The notes under the pieces are model-generated. The model did no database searches and was not told where the DNA came from. It saw only the letters and a list, made by a program, of their open reading frames with translations. Source: Antrodiella citrinella (Eukaryota; Basidiomycota; Agaricomycetes; Polyporales; Steccherinaceae). From it: 64,000 nucleotides of DNA. The DNA lies in the NCBI GenBank assembly GCA_004802725.1, contig SGPM01000052.1:45723-109722 (forward strand). The letters run 5' to 3'. Shown one piece after another: positions 1 to 10,874 of this stretch (its first letter is position 1; every line of letters starts with the position of its first letter). Position numbers and translations under genes: made by a program.

Positions 1-874
1 TCGTATTTCCCATACTATTACTTCACTGATGTACGCGCTTGACAGGTGCAACATGTTTTGGCGACGTTGTTCTTGGGAGCTCCAGTGTGGATGAATATGC
101 GTCGACAAGTCCAAACAGCTCGCATAGACAGCATCATGAAGGGCCAGTAAAAGACCGAGGATATGCGATGTACGACTGGGCCTGTATTGTTATTATCCTT
201 TTACGCTATATTACAGAGTGCCTCTCAGCCGTCTCCCACAGTCCAACAGGGCTTGATGATCAATCGAAAGTGAGACTGTCGCCGCAATCCTTCCACTATT
301 CAGCGTACGCAGATCCTCACGTTCACATCCGACGTTGCTTTGTTGCTGACATAGCACTTGATGTGAGTACTCCGTTGGCGTTCTTCTCGCATCTTCCTCA
401 AAATTGACACAATGACGGTTCTCTGTCCGTATCCAAGCCGACTCCATTCACTGCAGTTCAGACCATTGCAGTGGCGATATTCTCAAGGAAATGACTCTAC
501 ATGGCAAGTCTATGCGCCAAGGTGGGCTGGGTTGTGGTGCTTCATGGTGAGGATGCGGCGGAGAAGCATCGGGATCTGTCAGCTGACCGCACATTCTCCA
601 TCAATACCGTGTCGTCCAACAGTTTTCAGCGTGTGCGGTTTCCAAAGTGATCTGCCATGGAACAAACGCAGGCACGAGGACCACAGCGGACTCAACCTGG
701 GAAGCCAGGAGTGGCTTCAAGGTTGACTTAGAAGAACAGCTTCTTCTGGCCATTCAAACTTCCAGTCCTTGCCATGTTCACACAGCGTTCATTTCCGCTT
801 TCCCCCTGCTCTTATATAACTCGGTCACGGCTTTAAGGCGTGTTCACCCATGCCCTTTTGTCCTGAACGTCGCC
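1..874. other. left-edge stretch without a recognisable gene
   Basis: Several open frames of 60-120 codons exist on both strands, but none resembles a known family or shows a chain of frames joined by plausible splice sites. The last part probably contains the promoter of the membrane-protein gene that starts at 875. A gene running in from the left edge cannot be excluded. Confidence 0.4.
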
Positions 875-2183
875 ATGGCTAGCCTACCCCTGCTGCCTAA
901 CCCGCTCACGCCGTTGGCTTGGTTGCCGCCGGATATTGCTGGTCAATTGGAGGCATCCCGATATCTGTATGCGGCGACTGTCGGGGTGCGTTGATTCTTT
1001 CCAGAGTTACAGAACCGGTTTGACCGTATTCCAGGCATGGATTTGGGACTTTTTGATGTCGCTGCCCGAGGAGGTCCGCATGTTCACGAGATATCGACTC
1101 TCGTTTACTGATGTTGTATACGTTTGCGCAAGGTGCGTTTCATGATGGTGTCTTTTGAAAGATTTTGTCTGAGCGTTCTCTGTAGAATGTCATCTTGTGC
1201 ATTTATCCTTACATCCCTTATCTTCCAAGGTAACGCCAATTTAGACATGACTTACTGTCATCTGCTCAAGTGCATTGCATATAGTTGCGCCTGTTGCCAA
1301 TTGTCATATCTTGGCCAAAGCCATTGGTTGGTGTGGTGCGTTTGCTCTGCCTCTGAACTCCCTCCTGTTCTTCTTCCGTATAAGGGCAGTCTTCGGCCGA
1401 AGTAACGCAGTCATCACCTTCTTCGGTTTCTTGTGGCTAGCAACGTTCGCGGCCATATCAGCTCCCTTTGGCGTCGACGGAACCCACATCGGAACGACGA
1501 TGTTCTGCGTGAACAGTGACGTACAAGCGTTTAGTTCCGCCGGAATTGTCGTCGTTGCTGTCCATGACACAATGGTCTTCCTGGCGATCACGACACGTCT
1601 TGTCATGTATTGTTTGGCCGATACGTGGTTTGCGCGATTCAAGGCCTTCTTCAGTGGGAAGGGAATGGGCAACGTCTCCAAGGCACTATTACAAACCGGG
1701 CAGATGTACTATCTGTGAGTACTTAGCAAACACATGGTCACAAATACTATGCTCATGCCCCACATAATAATCAGGGCCACCGTCGGGATGAATATAGTAG
1801 CCATGGTCCTGATCCTCACACCCTCCGTTCCTCCTGTCCTCCGAGCGATGTTCGCCATTCCCAACGCAGCCCTGCAGAACACCATGGCCTGTCGTGTCTA
1901 CCGCAAGCTCAAGCTCGGCTTGATCAAGGAAGACAGCCCGTCTCTCTCTCAGAGCACATTCTCGACTACGAATCGCATCCGATTCGCGCAGAACAGCGCT
2001 CAAGAATTCTCGACGACCGAGTCGGATTTGACGAGTATGGAGATGTCTCGCTCCGTCAGGTCGGCGAAGCATGAAAAGCCGTTAGTGGTGAGGGTGGAGG
2101 TGGACGAGGAGACGGATGCAAAGAGCGGCATTAGTGCAAGCAAAGGAGACCGCCAGGACTGGACAGCAAGCGATTTCGCGTAG
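875..2183 (+). CDS. DUF6533-type multi-pass membrane protein
   Basis: The first exon starts at ATG 875. After a short intron comes a segment with the hallmark WDFLMSLPEEVRMF, the W-D-x-L-x-S-L-P-E-E signature that opens fungal DUF6533 proteins. Later exons (about 1280-1716 and 1773-2183) carry hydrophobic helices, including IGWCGAFALPLNSLLFFFRI near 1330-1390. The C-terminal ~100 residues are polar and Ser/Thr-rich, as expected for a cytosolic tail. The family is abundant in Agaricomycetes and is usually predicted to span the membrane seven times; its function is unknown. A receptor-like role is often guessed but nothing here proves it. The junctions around 1130-1280 are the least certain. 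Confidence 0.75.
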
Positions 2184-2512
2184 GAGGCATTTAAACTCTT
2201 GATGTGAGTATTCAGTGCATTTTTTATGTGTGGCCCTCGTCTGACTCTTGACTCTTGACTCATAAGGCTATAATGTCAACGTTCTTGTAGAATACCATAT
2301 ACCCATGCAGCTTGGACATATCTCGTATGAGTTTTATCTACTTCGCCTTGGGCCCACTTTTTATTGCATAACTTGATCTTGTATTTCCGCGACTCTTGGA
2401 CTTTTCTTTATGCCTGACTGCCCTCTTGTTGTTGTCATCATATCTTGCATTACGAACGATACCAAAAATACACGATCCAAATCATGGCCATATGTGATCC
2501 GTTCATTGAACT

Positions 2513-4839
2513 TCATTCTTCGCGCATCTTCTCCAATTTCTCGACTTTCTCAATCTCGGCAGGATTTGTCACGTCAATACCCATACTTTCCGCTATAACA
2601 GCCGGAGTCAGCCAGATCATATGCAGAAAACTTCAGTGATGAGGGTGGTGACCCACCTTCGATCTGTTTGACAGGCCCCGTAAACCATTTTCTCGCAGAG
2701 ATGAGCCAGAAGCCAAGGGAGTAGGTCACGACTATGCCCACGGCGACGACCGCGTAATTCAGGGTCTGAGAATCAACAGGGTTGATTTGAGGGAGAATGA
2801 ACGCAATAGAAATGAAAGTGATCCAAAGCACCGCCGTTACGGCAACAGGGTAGGAGAAGGACCCGAGGTGGAAGGGGCCGCGGACGAAATTCTGGCGGTT
2901 GATGACGCGCAGAGCAATAGGGATAGCTGACATTTGTAGAGTGACACAGTCAGGGTTTGCTTTTGTCTTCCACAGCACGCGACAACGTACCATAGGATAT
3001 ATACAACCCGATGGTCGCAATTGATGTTGCAGCCGAGAAGGCTACTGAGCTTCCCAAACTAGGCAAGCCGAGGATAAAGCTGAGAGTACACGCCAACCAT
3101 ACAGTCCGGATGGGCGATCTGCGTTTCACATCCACCTTGTGAAAGAACTTATGGCCGGGAATCCCACCGTCTCGAGCGAAGGCATACATCATACGACTGT
3201 TTGATGTTATAGAGAACGTCCCGCAGAAGAACATAGCACCAATCACGATAGTCTGGCCGACTGCAATTTAGGTTCGAGAGAAGGACATCTGACAATAGTG
3301 TTGCTTACCATGAGCACGCTAGCGCCTTTCACACCGACAGTATCTAGGAAAATCTGCGCCACAGGTTGTCCGGTTGCTGAGCCTACAGTGCCTTCGAGGT
3401 CTTGAATGGAGAATAACAGGCCTAAAATGAGGAACCAGCCTAGGAATGCAGAGACACCTATGGCCATCACGATCCCAATGGACCCCGACATAGCTGCATT
3501 GTGAGTCTCTTCGGTCATCTGCGTTCAAACAGCGAATCAGTCTTCCCTATCTGCTTCGGGCATGCCGCACGGATCATGGACATACGTGTGCGCTGGCGTC
3601 GAATCCTGCACAACAAAAGACTTATCAATATGACGCCCACTTATTGCGGGGACACGAGGACACGCACCTGTGAGTGTATACTGCGCCATCAAGGTTCCAA
3701 TCACGACGACGTATGCGGGGCTTGCACGCTCGCTCCAACCGACACCGTCGACGCCTGTATTGTCGATGAATGTCTGAAACACGAAGTGTGCGGATTGGTG
3801 AGAGGGTGCCGCAGCCAGGATCGCGATTACTACAGCAGTGGTGCCGACCGCATGCCACCAAACAGAGATGTTGTTCAGATATTTGAGCAAATGAACGCCG
3901 AAGGTGTTGATAAGACCTAAGTCACCGGATTCAGGAAACTTTCAAGGGTAAAATGAGAGAAGCAAGACGTACCCTGTGCAATCAGTACTGCGGCGTAGAT
4001 GCCTATCGTCGTCTTTGCAGAGGGGATGAAGTCTGTGTGAAAGGTTGCTGCCGTTGAGATGAAGTTCGCGGCTGCATAACTGCCATTCACGGTATTTAGC
4101 GTTTAGTATGGGAGGAAGTGCACACAACCAGCACACCTAATGCCTGTGGTAACAGCAACTTGTCCAAGCAGGTTGAACCACCCTGTAATCCACGACGCGA
4201 ATGGTGCGTGTTGTGGTTTTGAGAGCATAGCTGCCCAGAAGTATGGACCACCGCTCGTCGGATGCGCGCTGCATACCTCTGGTGAGCTATTGAGTATCGC
4301 AAATCACTATATCATGTAGTGAGTTGAGACGCACCGCCCATTGAGAGCCCGACGAGCATGGTGAAGAACGCTACGACAGAGGAGTTATGGACGGCCCTTC
4401 ATGCTGGAGTATTCACACATACCAACCACTATCCAGCCCCATACCATGACAGCCGGCCCACCAGTGTTCTAAGGAGTAACAATATGTCAGGTTCGATTGC
4501 CGTATGAGCCATGACATTCACTGACCAGCCCAAACAAAAAGAGTGACGGTATCCCAGTGATGACGCTAATGATCGAAAAGGACACGCCGAAATTCTATTG
4601 CGCGCGTGAGCGAACCATGCAGGGTCCGAACGAAGACAGGTGCTTACTTGTAACAGACTGAGATCTCGCCTGTAGGAAGGAAATTGAGTACTACATCGAA
4701 CACCGATTGGATAGCTATACTCACTTGAGTTCCTGTTTGTAGCCCATCCGCGCAAGCTCTGCTTCGTCCGCATCTCCTTCAATGGTCGGAGACCTGATTC
4801 GAGCCGTATGTCCATATCTGCGTTGTTCGTGTGTGACAT
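2513..4839 (-). CDS. APC-superfamily amino acid/choline-type permease
   Basis: Reading the minus strand across about ten short introns gives a typical fungal permease of the Uga4/Hnm1 (GABA, amino acid or choline) group. Near the N-terminus ARMGYKQELKRDLSLLQNFG leads into the first helix and the TGGPAVMVWGWIVV loop-helix. Further on come an SNSRMMYAFARDGGIPGH loop (about 3150-3220), then RSPIRTVWLA and the last helices up to 2690. The protein ends in a charged tail, VEKLEKMREE, with stop TGA at 2513-2515. The family imports nitrogenous solutes across the plasma membrane by proton symport; the substrate cannot be told from sequence. The true start is unresolved. The frame carrying TIEGDADEAELARM has no Met before an upstream stop, so a small first exon upstream is likely; 4839 is only a nearby ATG in another frame. 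Confidence 0.85.
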
Positions 4840-5433
4840 GGAGTGAATGTAGAGGGTGAAGCTCAAGGGGATTCCGGTTACTGGTAGGGGCTCGATGTCA
4901 CCTCAGTTCCCGCTGACCATAGTGGTGCGACACGGGGACAAAAAGCTGACCCGAGCGATTCGGGGGAGTGGAACTAAGGTTAGATAACGTGAACATTAGT
5001 GTGTGCAGGGAGAATGATTGGCGACGACCACAAAAGTGCATCGTGAGCTTCCAAGACCGCAAATGAGTTCATTCACACAATGCGCCGAAAAGATAAGAGC
5101 TGATAGTAGACGCTGTGTTTTGCAGGTGTTCTGATTGGCCTAAAGTATGCAACAGCGGTTGCCGTGGGCGATGCGGGCCTAAGCTGTCATATAGGCCGGG
5201 CCAAGAGGCGCATGAAGTCCGAGTCGTGTGATGAATTCACTCATCGTATCGAACCATAGTAGTTGATGGTTGATGTTCCCAGGTAATCCGTTGTTATTGG
5301 GAGGACACCTCTAATAACAGTACATGTAGATGCCGAATTGTTGTTACCACTGCAGGCGGAGAAAAGTCGGTCAGCAGGGGATAGCAGAGCACACAGCCGA
5401 ATATATTTACAAGCTGTGAGATAAAGGATGGCA
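4840..5433. other. intergenic, no gene seen
   Basis: This stretch lies between the 5' end of the permease gene and the 3' end of the Dpb4-like gene. It should hold the permease promoter, possibly its missing first exon, and the 3' UTR of the Dpb4-like gene. No coding signal was recognised. Confidence 0.4.
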
Positions 5434-6417
5434 TCATGCTTGCATATCGGTATCTTGGTCTTGACTGAGAGCAACACCCTTGATTTCTTTCGCTTCCTGA
5501 GTCGGTCCAGGATCTTCTACGTCCATTGATTCGGCCACGTCCTCGTCCTCGTCCTCGTCCTCCACCTCTTCGTCTTCTATTTCATCATCCACGTCCTCTT
5601 GTTCTGGCTTCAGTACCTCTTCTTCCCCTCCCTCGCTCAATTCTCCTACGAGTCTTACGTCGTCCTCGGTTTCGTCACCATCATCAGGTTCTGGCTCAGA
5701 GCTGGGAAGTGGCAGTTGCGCAGATGCAGAGCGTGGTCCAGGAATGACAATGATAGCTTTTTGTTTGCCTTTAGCGGTGGAGGTTGATGTGGCGTCCGTC
5801 TCTTTCGCTTTCCCCTTCGCACTGGATTTCTTACTCTTGTCCGCCTTTTGCAAATCTCGGTAGGCTGAACAATTGTATATTAGGCTGGCAAGTAACACAT
5901 GACAGATTACATACCTTGCAGCTCGTCTTGTAGCTTGTCCACCATGTCTCCAAACTGAGTAAGTTCCAGAGCTTTCAGTACATCAGAAGCAGATACACTT
6001 TTATGCTGTTTGGACGCTGCTACATCATGGGCCCTGTCCGAATCTTAATGAGAGACAATGACGTAGACGCATAAGAAACATACGTTGCAGCTAAAAAATA
6101 TCAGTATGCGAAAGCAGCGACGAGCAATGAATCAAGAACCTCACCTATATAGTTGACGAAGACAGTTGACCCTTTCAGCAGTGCGAGCATAGCCTCTTTC
6201 TGCAGCTTCACGTTATCAGGGAACTGTTTATAATCGTCTAAGGAATGTAAATCTGCCTAGATCAAGATGAACGTACGGCAGAACGAGCAATACGCGTTAC
6301 CAGACTCTTCGGTAACTCGTAAGTCTCCAGGCCATCCGAGGCGAACTCCTGCTGAGCTTGTGCAGAGGGAAACGTGCTAGGGGCGGCGGCAGCGGTTGTT
6401 GGTTCTTTCCGAGGCAT
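5434..6417 (-). CDS. DPB4: DNA polymerase epsilon subunit D, histone-fold protein (Dpb4/POLE3-like)
   Basis: The start MPRKEPTTAAAA lies at 6417. Four short introns separate the exons. The histone fold covers roughly residues 30-125: ELPKSLVTRIARSA (helix 1), LPDNVKLQKEAMLALLKGST (helix 2), the HDVAASKQHKSVSASDVLKAL motif in spliced form, and FGDMVDKLQDEL (helix 3). The C-terminal half is basic, then extremely acidic (runs of Glu/Asp around 5530-5600), ending TDMQA. This is the Dpb4/POLE3/CHRAC17 layout. Dpb4 pairs with a Dpb3-type histone-fold partner in Pol epsilon and, in several lineages, in ISWI remodelling complexes, binding DNA during replication and helping return parental histones. 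The gene is head-to-head with an LSH-type remodeller and shares its promoter. The family call is strong; exon edges near 6050-6150 are approximate. Confidence 0.88.
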
Positions 6418-6671
6418 CGTTTATGAAAAAGCGAATATGGACCGAATTGTTCTGGAGTATAGCGAAAGAGACCAGCTCAACACGAAAAGAGACGCGCGAC
6501 AAGATTGTAGTGCACGTGATTATTTAGACGAACACGTATCACGTGATTTACTTCAGGGGCGGCAAAAGCGCGCTTTTGAGCGGTAGATGGGCGACCTCCA
6601 AGCTAACTCGTTCGTCAACGGCGACGACGACGACGACGAGGAGAAAAGTGTTTTTGTTCGTTAATCTAACA
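6418..6671. promoter_or_regulatory. 254-bp shared divergent promoter of DPB4 and LSH genes
   Basis: Only 254 bp separate the two start codons. The segment holds CACGAAAA at 6481-6488 (yeast SBF/SCB consensus), ACGCGCG at 6492-6498 (MCB-like), CACGTGAT at 6513-6520, the palindrome ATCACGTGAT at 6538-6547, and a perfect 16-bp palindrome CAAAAGCGCGCTTTTG at 6563-6578. SCB/MCB elements drive G1/S genes in yeasts, which fits a polymerase subunit and a chromatin remodeller. Binding is inferred, not shown. Confidence 0.6.
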
Positions 6672-9600
6672 ATGGATAGAAGCTCATCCCCTGCGTATCC
6701 TCCACCTTCCTCGCCAGCATCGTCCCCTCCTCCGCAGACATATGTTGACACACCGGTAACACCGTATGCATCTTCCAGCAAGTTACCGAGCACGGCTCCA
6801 ACAACCCCCCCACCTGAAGGAACGTTTGAGGTACGTGTTATTCATATCGTTGGAATATACTTCAGATGTTTAAAAATCCGTTTAGGATGTTGATGTAGAA
6901 GATGAACTGTCTGTGAGTGTTTCGTCCCGGTAGCTTGGTCTATAGCTCACAACTTTGCAGGACGAAGACAAGGAGAAATGGAAGAGTCTGGAACCTTTCC
7001 TAGACAAAGTGACTATGTACGCCAAATTGTTGAAGGACCAAATGGACAAAGCGAGGTCAACAAACCTTCCGACCGTGGCTGTGACCAAGCCAAAGTCCAA
7101 GGCAATACCCAAAGGCTCGATACCCAAGTTTGAGACGAGTAACAAACCAGCATCTTCACGGAAGCCGAGGTCTTACGTCGGCGGAACTAGAGGGAAGAAG
7201 CGGGCGCACGCTATGGTGGAAGACGATGAAGACGATAACGAAGAGTCTAAACGGATGAAGCTCACGGACGACGTGCAAGTCGTTCCATTTCCAGAGGAGG
7301 ATTCGCAGACCTTTACGCAGCCTGCGCTGATCACAGGTGCCAAGCTGAAGTCATATCAGCTTGAAGGAGTTGCGTGGATGGCAGGTCTATATCAGAACGG
7401 GATTTCTGGGATTCTAGGTACGGGTATTCTCGCAATATTGTTTACTGTAACTCAAGGCGCATTGCAGCGGATGAGATGGGCTTAGGGAAGGTACGCACTC
7501 TACGTGCAATACTATTCATTGACTCAAGCTCTGTGTCAAGACGCTTCAAACGATCGCGTTCCACGCTTATATTCGTGAACGAAGTCCATCCCCATTTCTT
7601 GTAGTATGTCCACTCAGCGTTCTGGACAACTGGGCTCGAGAATTCGCCAAATTTGCCCCAGAGGTACGCGGCTTATAACACCAAACTCATATACTTCGGT
7701 CGGATCTCATACTCTTTGCTCTAGATACCTGTCTGTGTGTACCATGGGTCACCGGAGGAACGTGCAGAACTCCGGAAAACAGTGATGGTTCTCCCTGAGG
7801 CCCACCGCGAGAAGTTCTGGTTAGGTGTTCAGGGTATTCGCGGCACGTCTGGCAGAGGTGCATCTTCACGCGGAAAGCGGAAAGGTCGAGGCGGGAAAGC
7901 CCCTACGCGAGCCCAGAGGGACGAGGAAAAGACAGATGAAGATGCAGATTTGCCCGAACACATGAAGACAACGTTCCCGGTGATCATTACGACCTACGAA
8001 ATGCTCATGAAGGACCGACCGTATCTTGCGGCCTACAACTGGGGATTCATTGTCGTTGACGAGGGACATCGGTTGAAGAATATGGATTGTAAACTCATGC
8101 AGGAGATCAAGCAACTACAAGCTGCGGGTCGCATGGTTCTGACTGGAACCCCTCTACATGTAAGTGGCACGTGTTTTGACCTATACTTACACTTCGCTCA
8201 CGCTAATCGTAGAATAATCTTGCGGAACTGTGGTCTCTGCTGAATTTTGTTCTACCAGATGTATTCTCAGATTTGTACACCTTCCAAGACTGGTGCGAGC
8301 ACTGTCTTCTCTCTTCTAATAACATTCGTTGACGTGATGTCTCACGTACAGGTTCAATCTCCCAGCAATGCAAGCGTCTGCGTCCAGCGCCCGCTCTACA
8401 CGGGTAATCCATTCACTGCACACGATTCTACGACCGTTCCTACTTCGCCGTCTTAAGGTAGACGTGGAGACGAACCTCCCACCCAAGAAGGAGTACGTTC
8501 TGTACACTCCCCTAAGTCAGCGTCAACACGAGCTGTACGATGCAATTGTGCAAGGTGGCCTGAGAGGTTTATTGCTACAGCAGCGGGGTGCTGAGCGGGC
8601 GAAATCAGAACAGCCGGAGGAGCAAGACGAAGGGTCTGGGACGCGGACGAGAAGTCAGAAGAACGGAAAGCATGGAAAGAGGAAGGAAACCCAGTATGAT
8701 CCCGACGGAGATGACGATGAGTACTTCGAGAGGCTAGAGTCGGGAGAATTAGAAGCGAAGGAAGAACGGGATAGAGTTGCACGAGCTCAGAAAGTCGGGA
8801 AGGATTGGCAGTACAAAGCTCAACGTGAGATTTTGATATGATTTGCCTTCTCTCCTGACGCTCACATTCCTGTATCCAGTCAAGAAAGTCAACAACATGA
8901 AGCTACAGAACACCGTGATGCAACTTCGCAAAGTCTGCTCACATCCATTCCTGTTTGATTGGCCCCTGGACACGGACACAATGCAACCGATCTTGGACGA
9001 AGAACTCTCAAGCGCCAGCGGCAAAATGATGGTGCTGGACCGACTCCTGACCGAGTTATTCAAGAAGAAGCACAAAGTCCTTCTCTTCAGTCAATTCACG
9101 ACGATGCTAGACATCATCGAGGTGTGTATTTCGTTTAGCTGTCTGTATTCCGAGTCGCAGTCCAGTCTGATGATTTTTCCTCCGTGTAGGATTGGGCAAC
9201 CGAATTCAAGGGTTGGACTCTTTGTCGCATTGATGGATCTACTTCGATGGCAGACCGTCGAGATGCGGTGGACCGTTTCCAGAATGAAAGCAACGATTCT
9301 GACTCACCAAACTTGTTTATCTTGAGCACTCGAGCCGGTGGTTTGGGTCTCAATTTGGTTGCTGCGGACACCGTTATTTTCTATGATCAAGACTGGGTGA
9401 GTCACACCATGGGCATCAGAAGTTGAGTGTGCACTGATGTCTTCGATATAGAATCCACAGATGGACCTGCAGGCTCAAGACCGTGCACATCGCATCGGCC
9501 AGACGAAGCCCGTTCTCATATTCCGTCTTGTCAGTGCGCACACCATTGAAACCAAGATCATGCAGCGCGCCACCGAGAAACGGAAGCTGGAGGCACTTGT

Positions 9601-9943
9601 CATTGCGAAAGGCAAATTCAAGACGCCTACGGCTGGTACCACTCGTCAAGCGAAACCAGAAACGATGGCCGAGATGGCGGCCTCTCTGCTGAGATTGGAA
9701 GGCGAGAAGATCCAAGTGGTTCCGAATACCGCTGCCGGCAAAGCGAGCGTCATCAGTGATGAAAACCTCGATACGTTGTTGGACCGCAGTCCCGCTGTGT
9801 TCGTGGATCGCGGCCGAGGATGGACGTCTGCGGAAACCATCGGCCAGGCTGGGAAGAAGGCGGTCTTCGCAGTGTACGAGGCTCCCGCGCATGAGGGCAA
9901 CGACGCACTCGCAGATATGATGGGCGAGGCTATAGAGCTTTGA
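6672..9943 (+). CDS. SNF2-family chromatin remodeller, LSH/HELLS/DDM1 (Irc5) type
   Basis: Starts [14 protein letters not shown] at 6672 and is split by about ten introns; roughly 890 residues. The N-terminus is Pro/Ser-rich, then basic-acidic. Helicase parts are in order: [19 protein letters not shown] (Q-motif side), [15 protein letters not shown] (Walker A across the intron after 7491), [33 protein letters not shown] (DEGH box, 8050), [33 protein letters not shown], then [25 protein letters not shown] and [10 protein letters not shown] (motif VI). The end, [14 protein letters not shown], is typical of the LSH/DDM1/Irc5 branch. Charged inserts lie at 7850-7950 and 8590-8800. The family moves nucleosomes in heterochromatin and supports DNA methylation and repeat silencing in animals and plants; in fungi it is linked to recombination and genome stability. 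All motifs look intact. Confidence 0.9.
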
Positions 9944-10874
9944 CGACGACTCAGTACTCGCATGTACATCCAACGACGATTGCTTAGACTTCTTTCTTGA
10001 TTATCCATTGGCCTTTGATGCCCATTGTCACATTTTCAAGCAGAGGTATTGTCTGACCAGCTATCACAGATAGCGAGGAATTCTTCAGGAACAAACGCTG
10101 CTCATTAGTACTAACTGTTCCGCAGGCTCAGGCTCACACCGATGAATCCTTCCTGAAGCTCCAATACCCACATAAGCAATGACGTCGGGTGTTTGTAAAT
10201 ATACACAAACAGCCTCGCTGCCAACGAAATGTGGGTCAAGGTTCAGGGAATGTCACCTTAGCCGCTGATGCAAGCGAAAATTGTTCGAGAGCCAGAGCTC
10301 CGCGGACTTTCTTCCATATGGTGTCTGCTCTACTTTTACTTCGTTATGATCCGACTGACAAGTGAACTTCAAGGTACCTTGGCCCACTTCAGACTTCTGT
10401 ATGTGATGCGTTTATGCTCAAACGTTGAGCTTATACCTTCAGACCGCGTGGTTTGGACAGCTCGGACGCAATGGCACAAGAATGTGGGTACACTCTGCAT
10501 GCAGGGTCCCGAGGTTCGGCCGTCTCTTGGTTCACAACCTCCAAAACCCTACAATATCATCCTCTTGAGGCAACTTGGCGCGTCCAGCTCATCATTCTTG
10601 CTCTCAGGTGTACGACCACATGCAAGCGGTATCCACTTGTATGGTCAGGAGGAAGCAGGCCGAGTTACTACGACATGGACGTCCGCGTCTTGTCCGTCGC
10701 TAATTCGTAAGTTTGCACCACCGACATCCATGCCAAATGTTCATACCTTGATTACAGGAGAACCACTCATATTTACGCTCATAATTTATCTCTTGATCTA
10801 TCCAGCTTGTCCACTGTATAAAGAGGAGCAACACGCGTATTCATCTTTGGTCTATACCGTTTGCTAATTTGAAC
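9944..10874. other. intergenic, no gene seen
   Basis: A 199-codon open frame (10268-10867) has no recognisable family, no splice context and a composition like non-coding DNA here. The right end carries the P450 promoter. Confidence 0.4.
10817..10823 (+). promoter_or_regulatory. TATA box of first P450 gene
   Basis: TATAAAG lies 52-58 bp before the ATG at 10875, a normal spacing for a fungal TATA box followed by a short 5' leader. Confidence 0.5.

Noticed and set aside
5526..5747. Plus-strand RPRPRPRP repeat peptide
   Set aside because: It is the antisense reading of the acidic tail of the Dpb4-like gene (GAG/GAC repeats), not a protein.
10268..10867. 199-codon plus-strand frame
   Set aside because: No family, no codon or splice signals, and it overlaps the P450 promoter including its TATA box.
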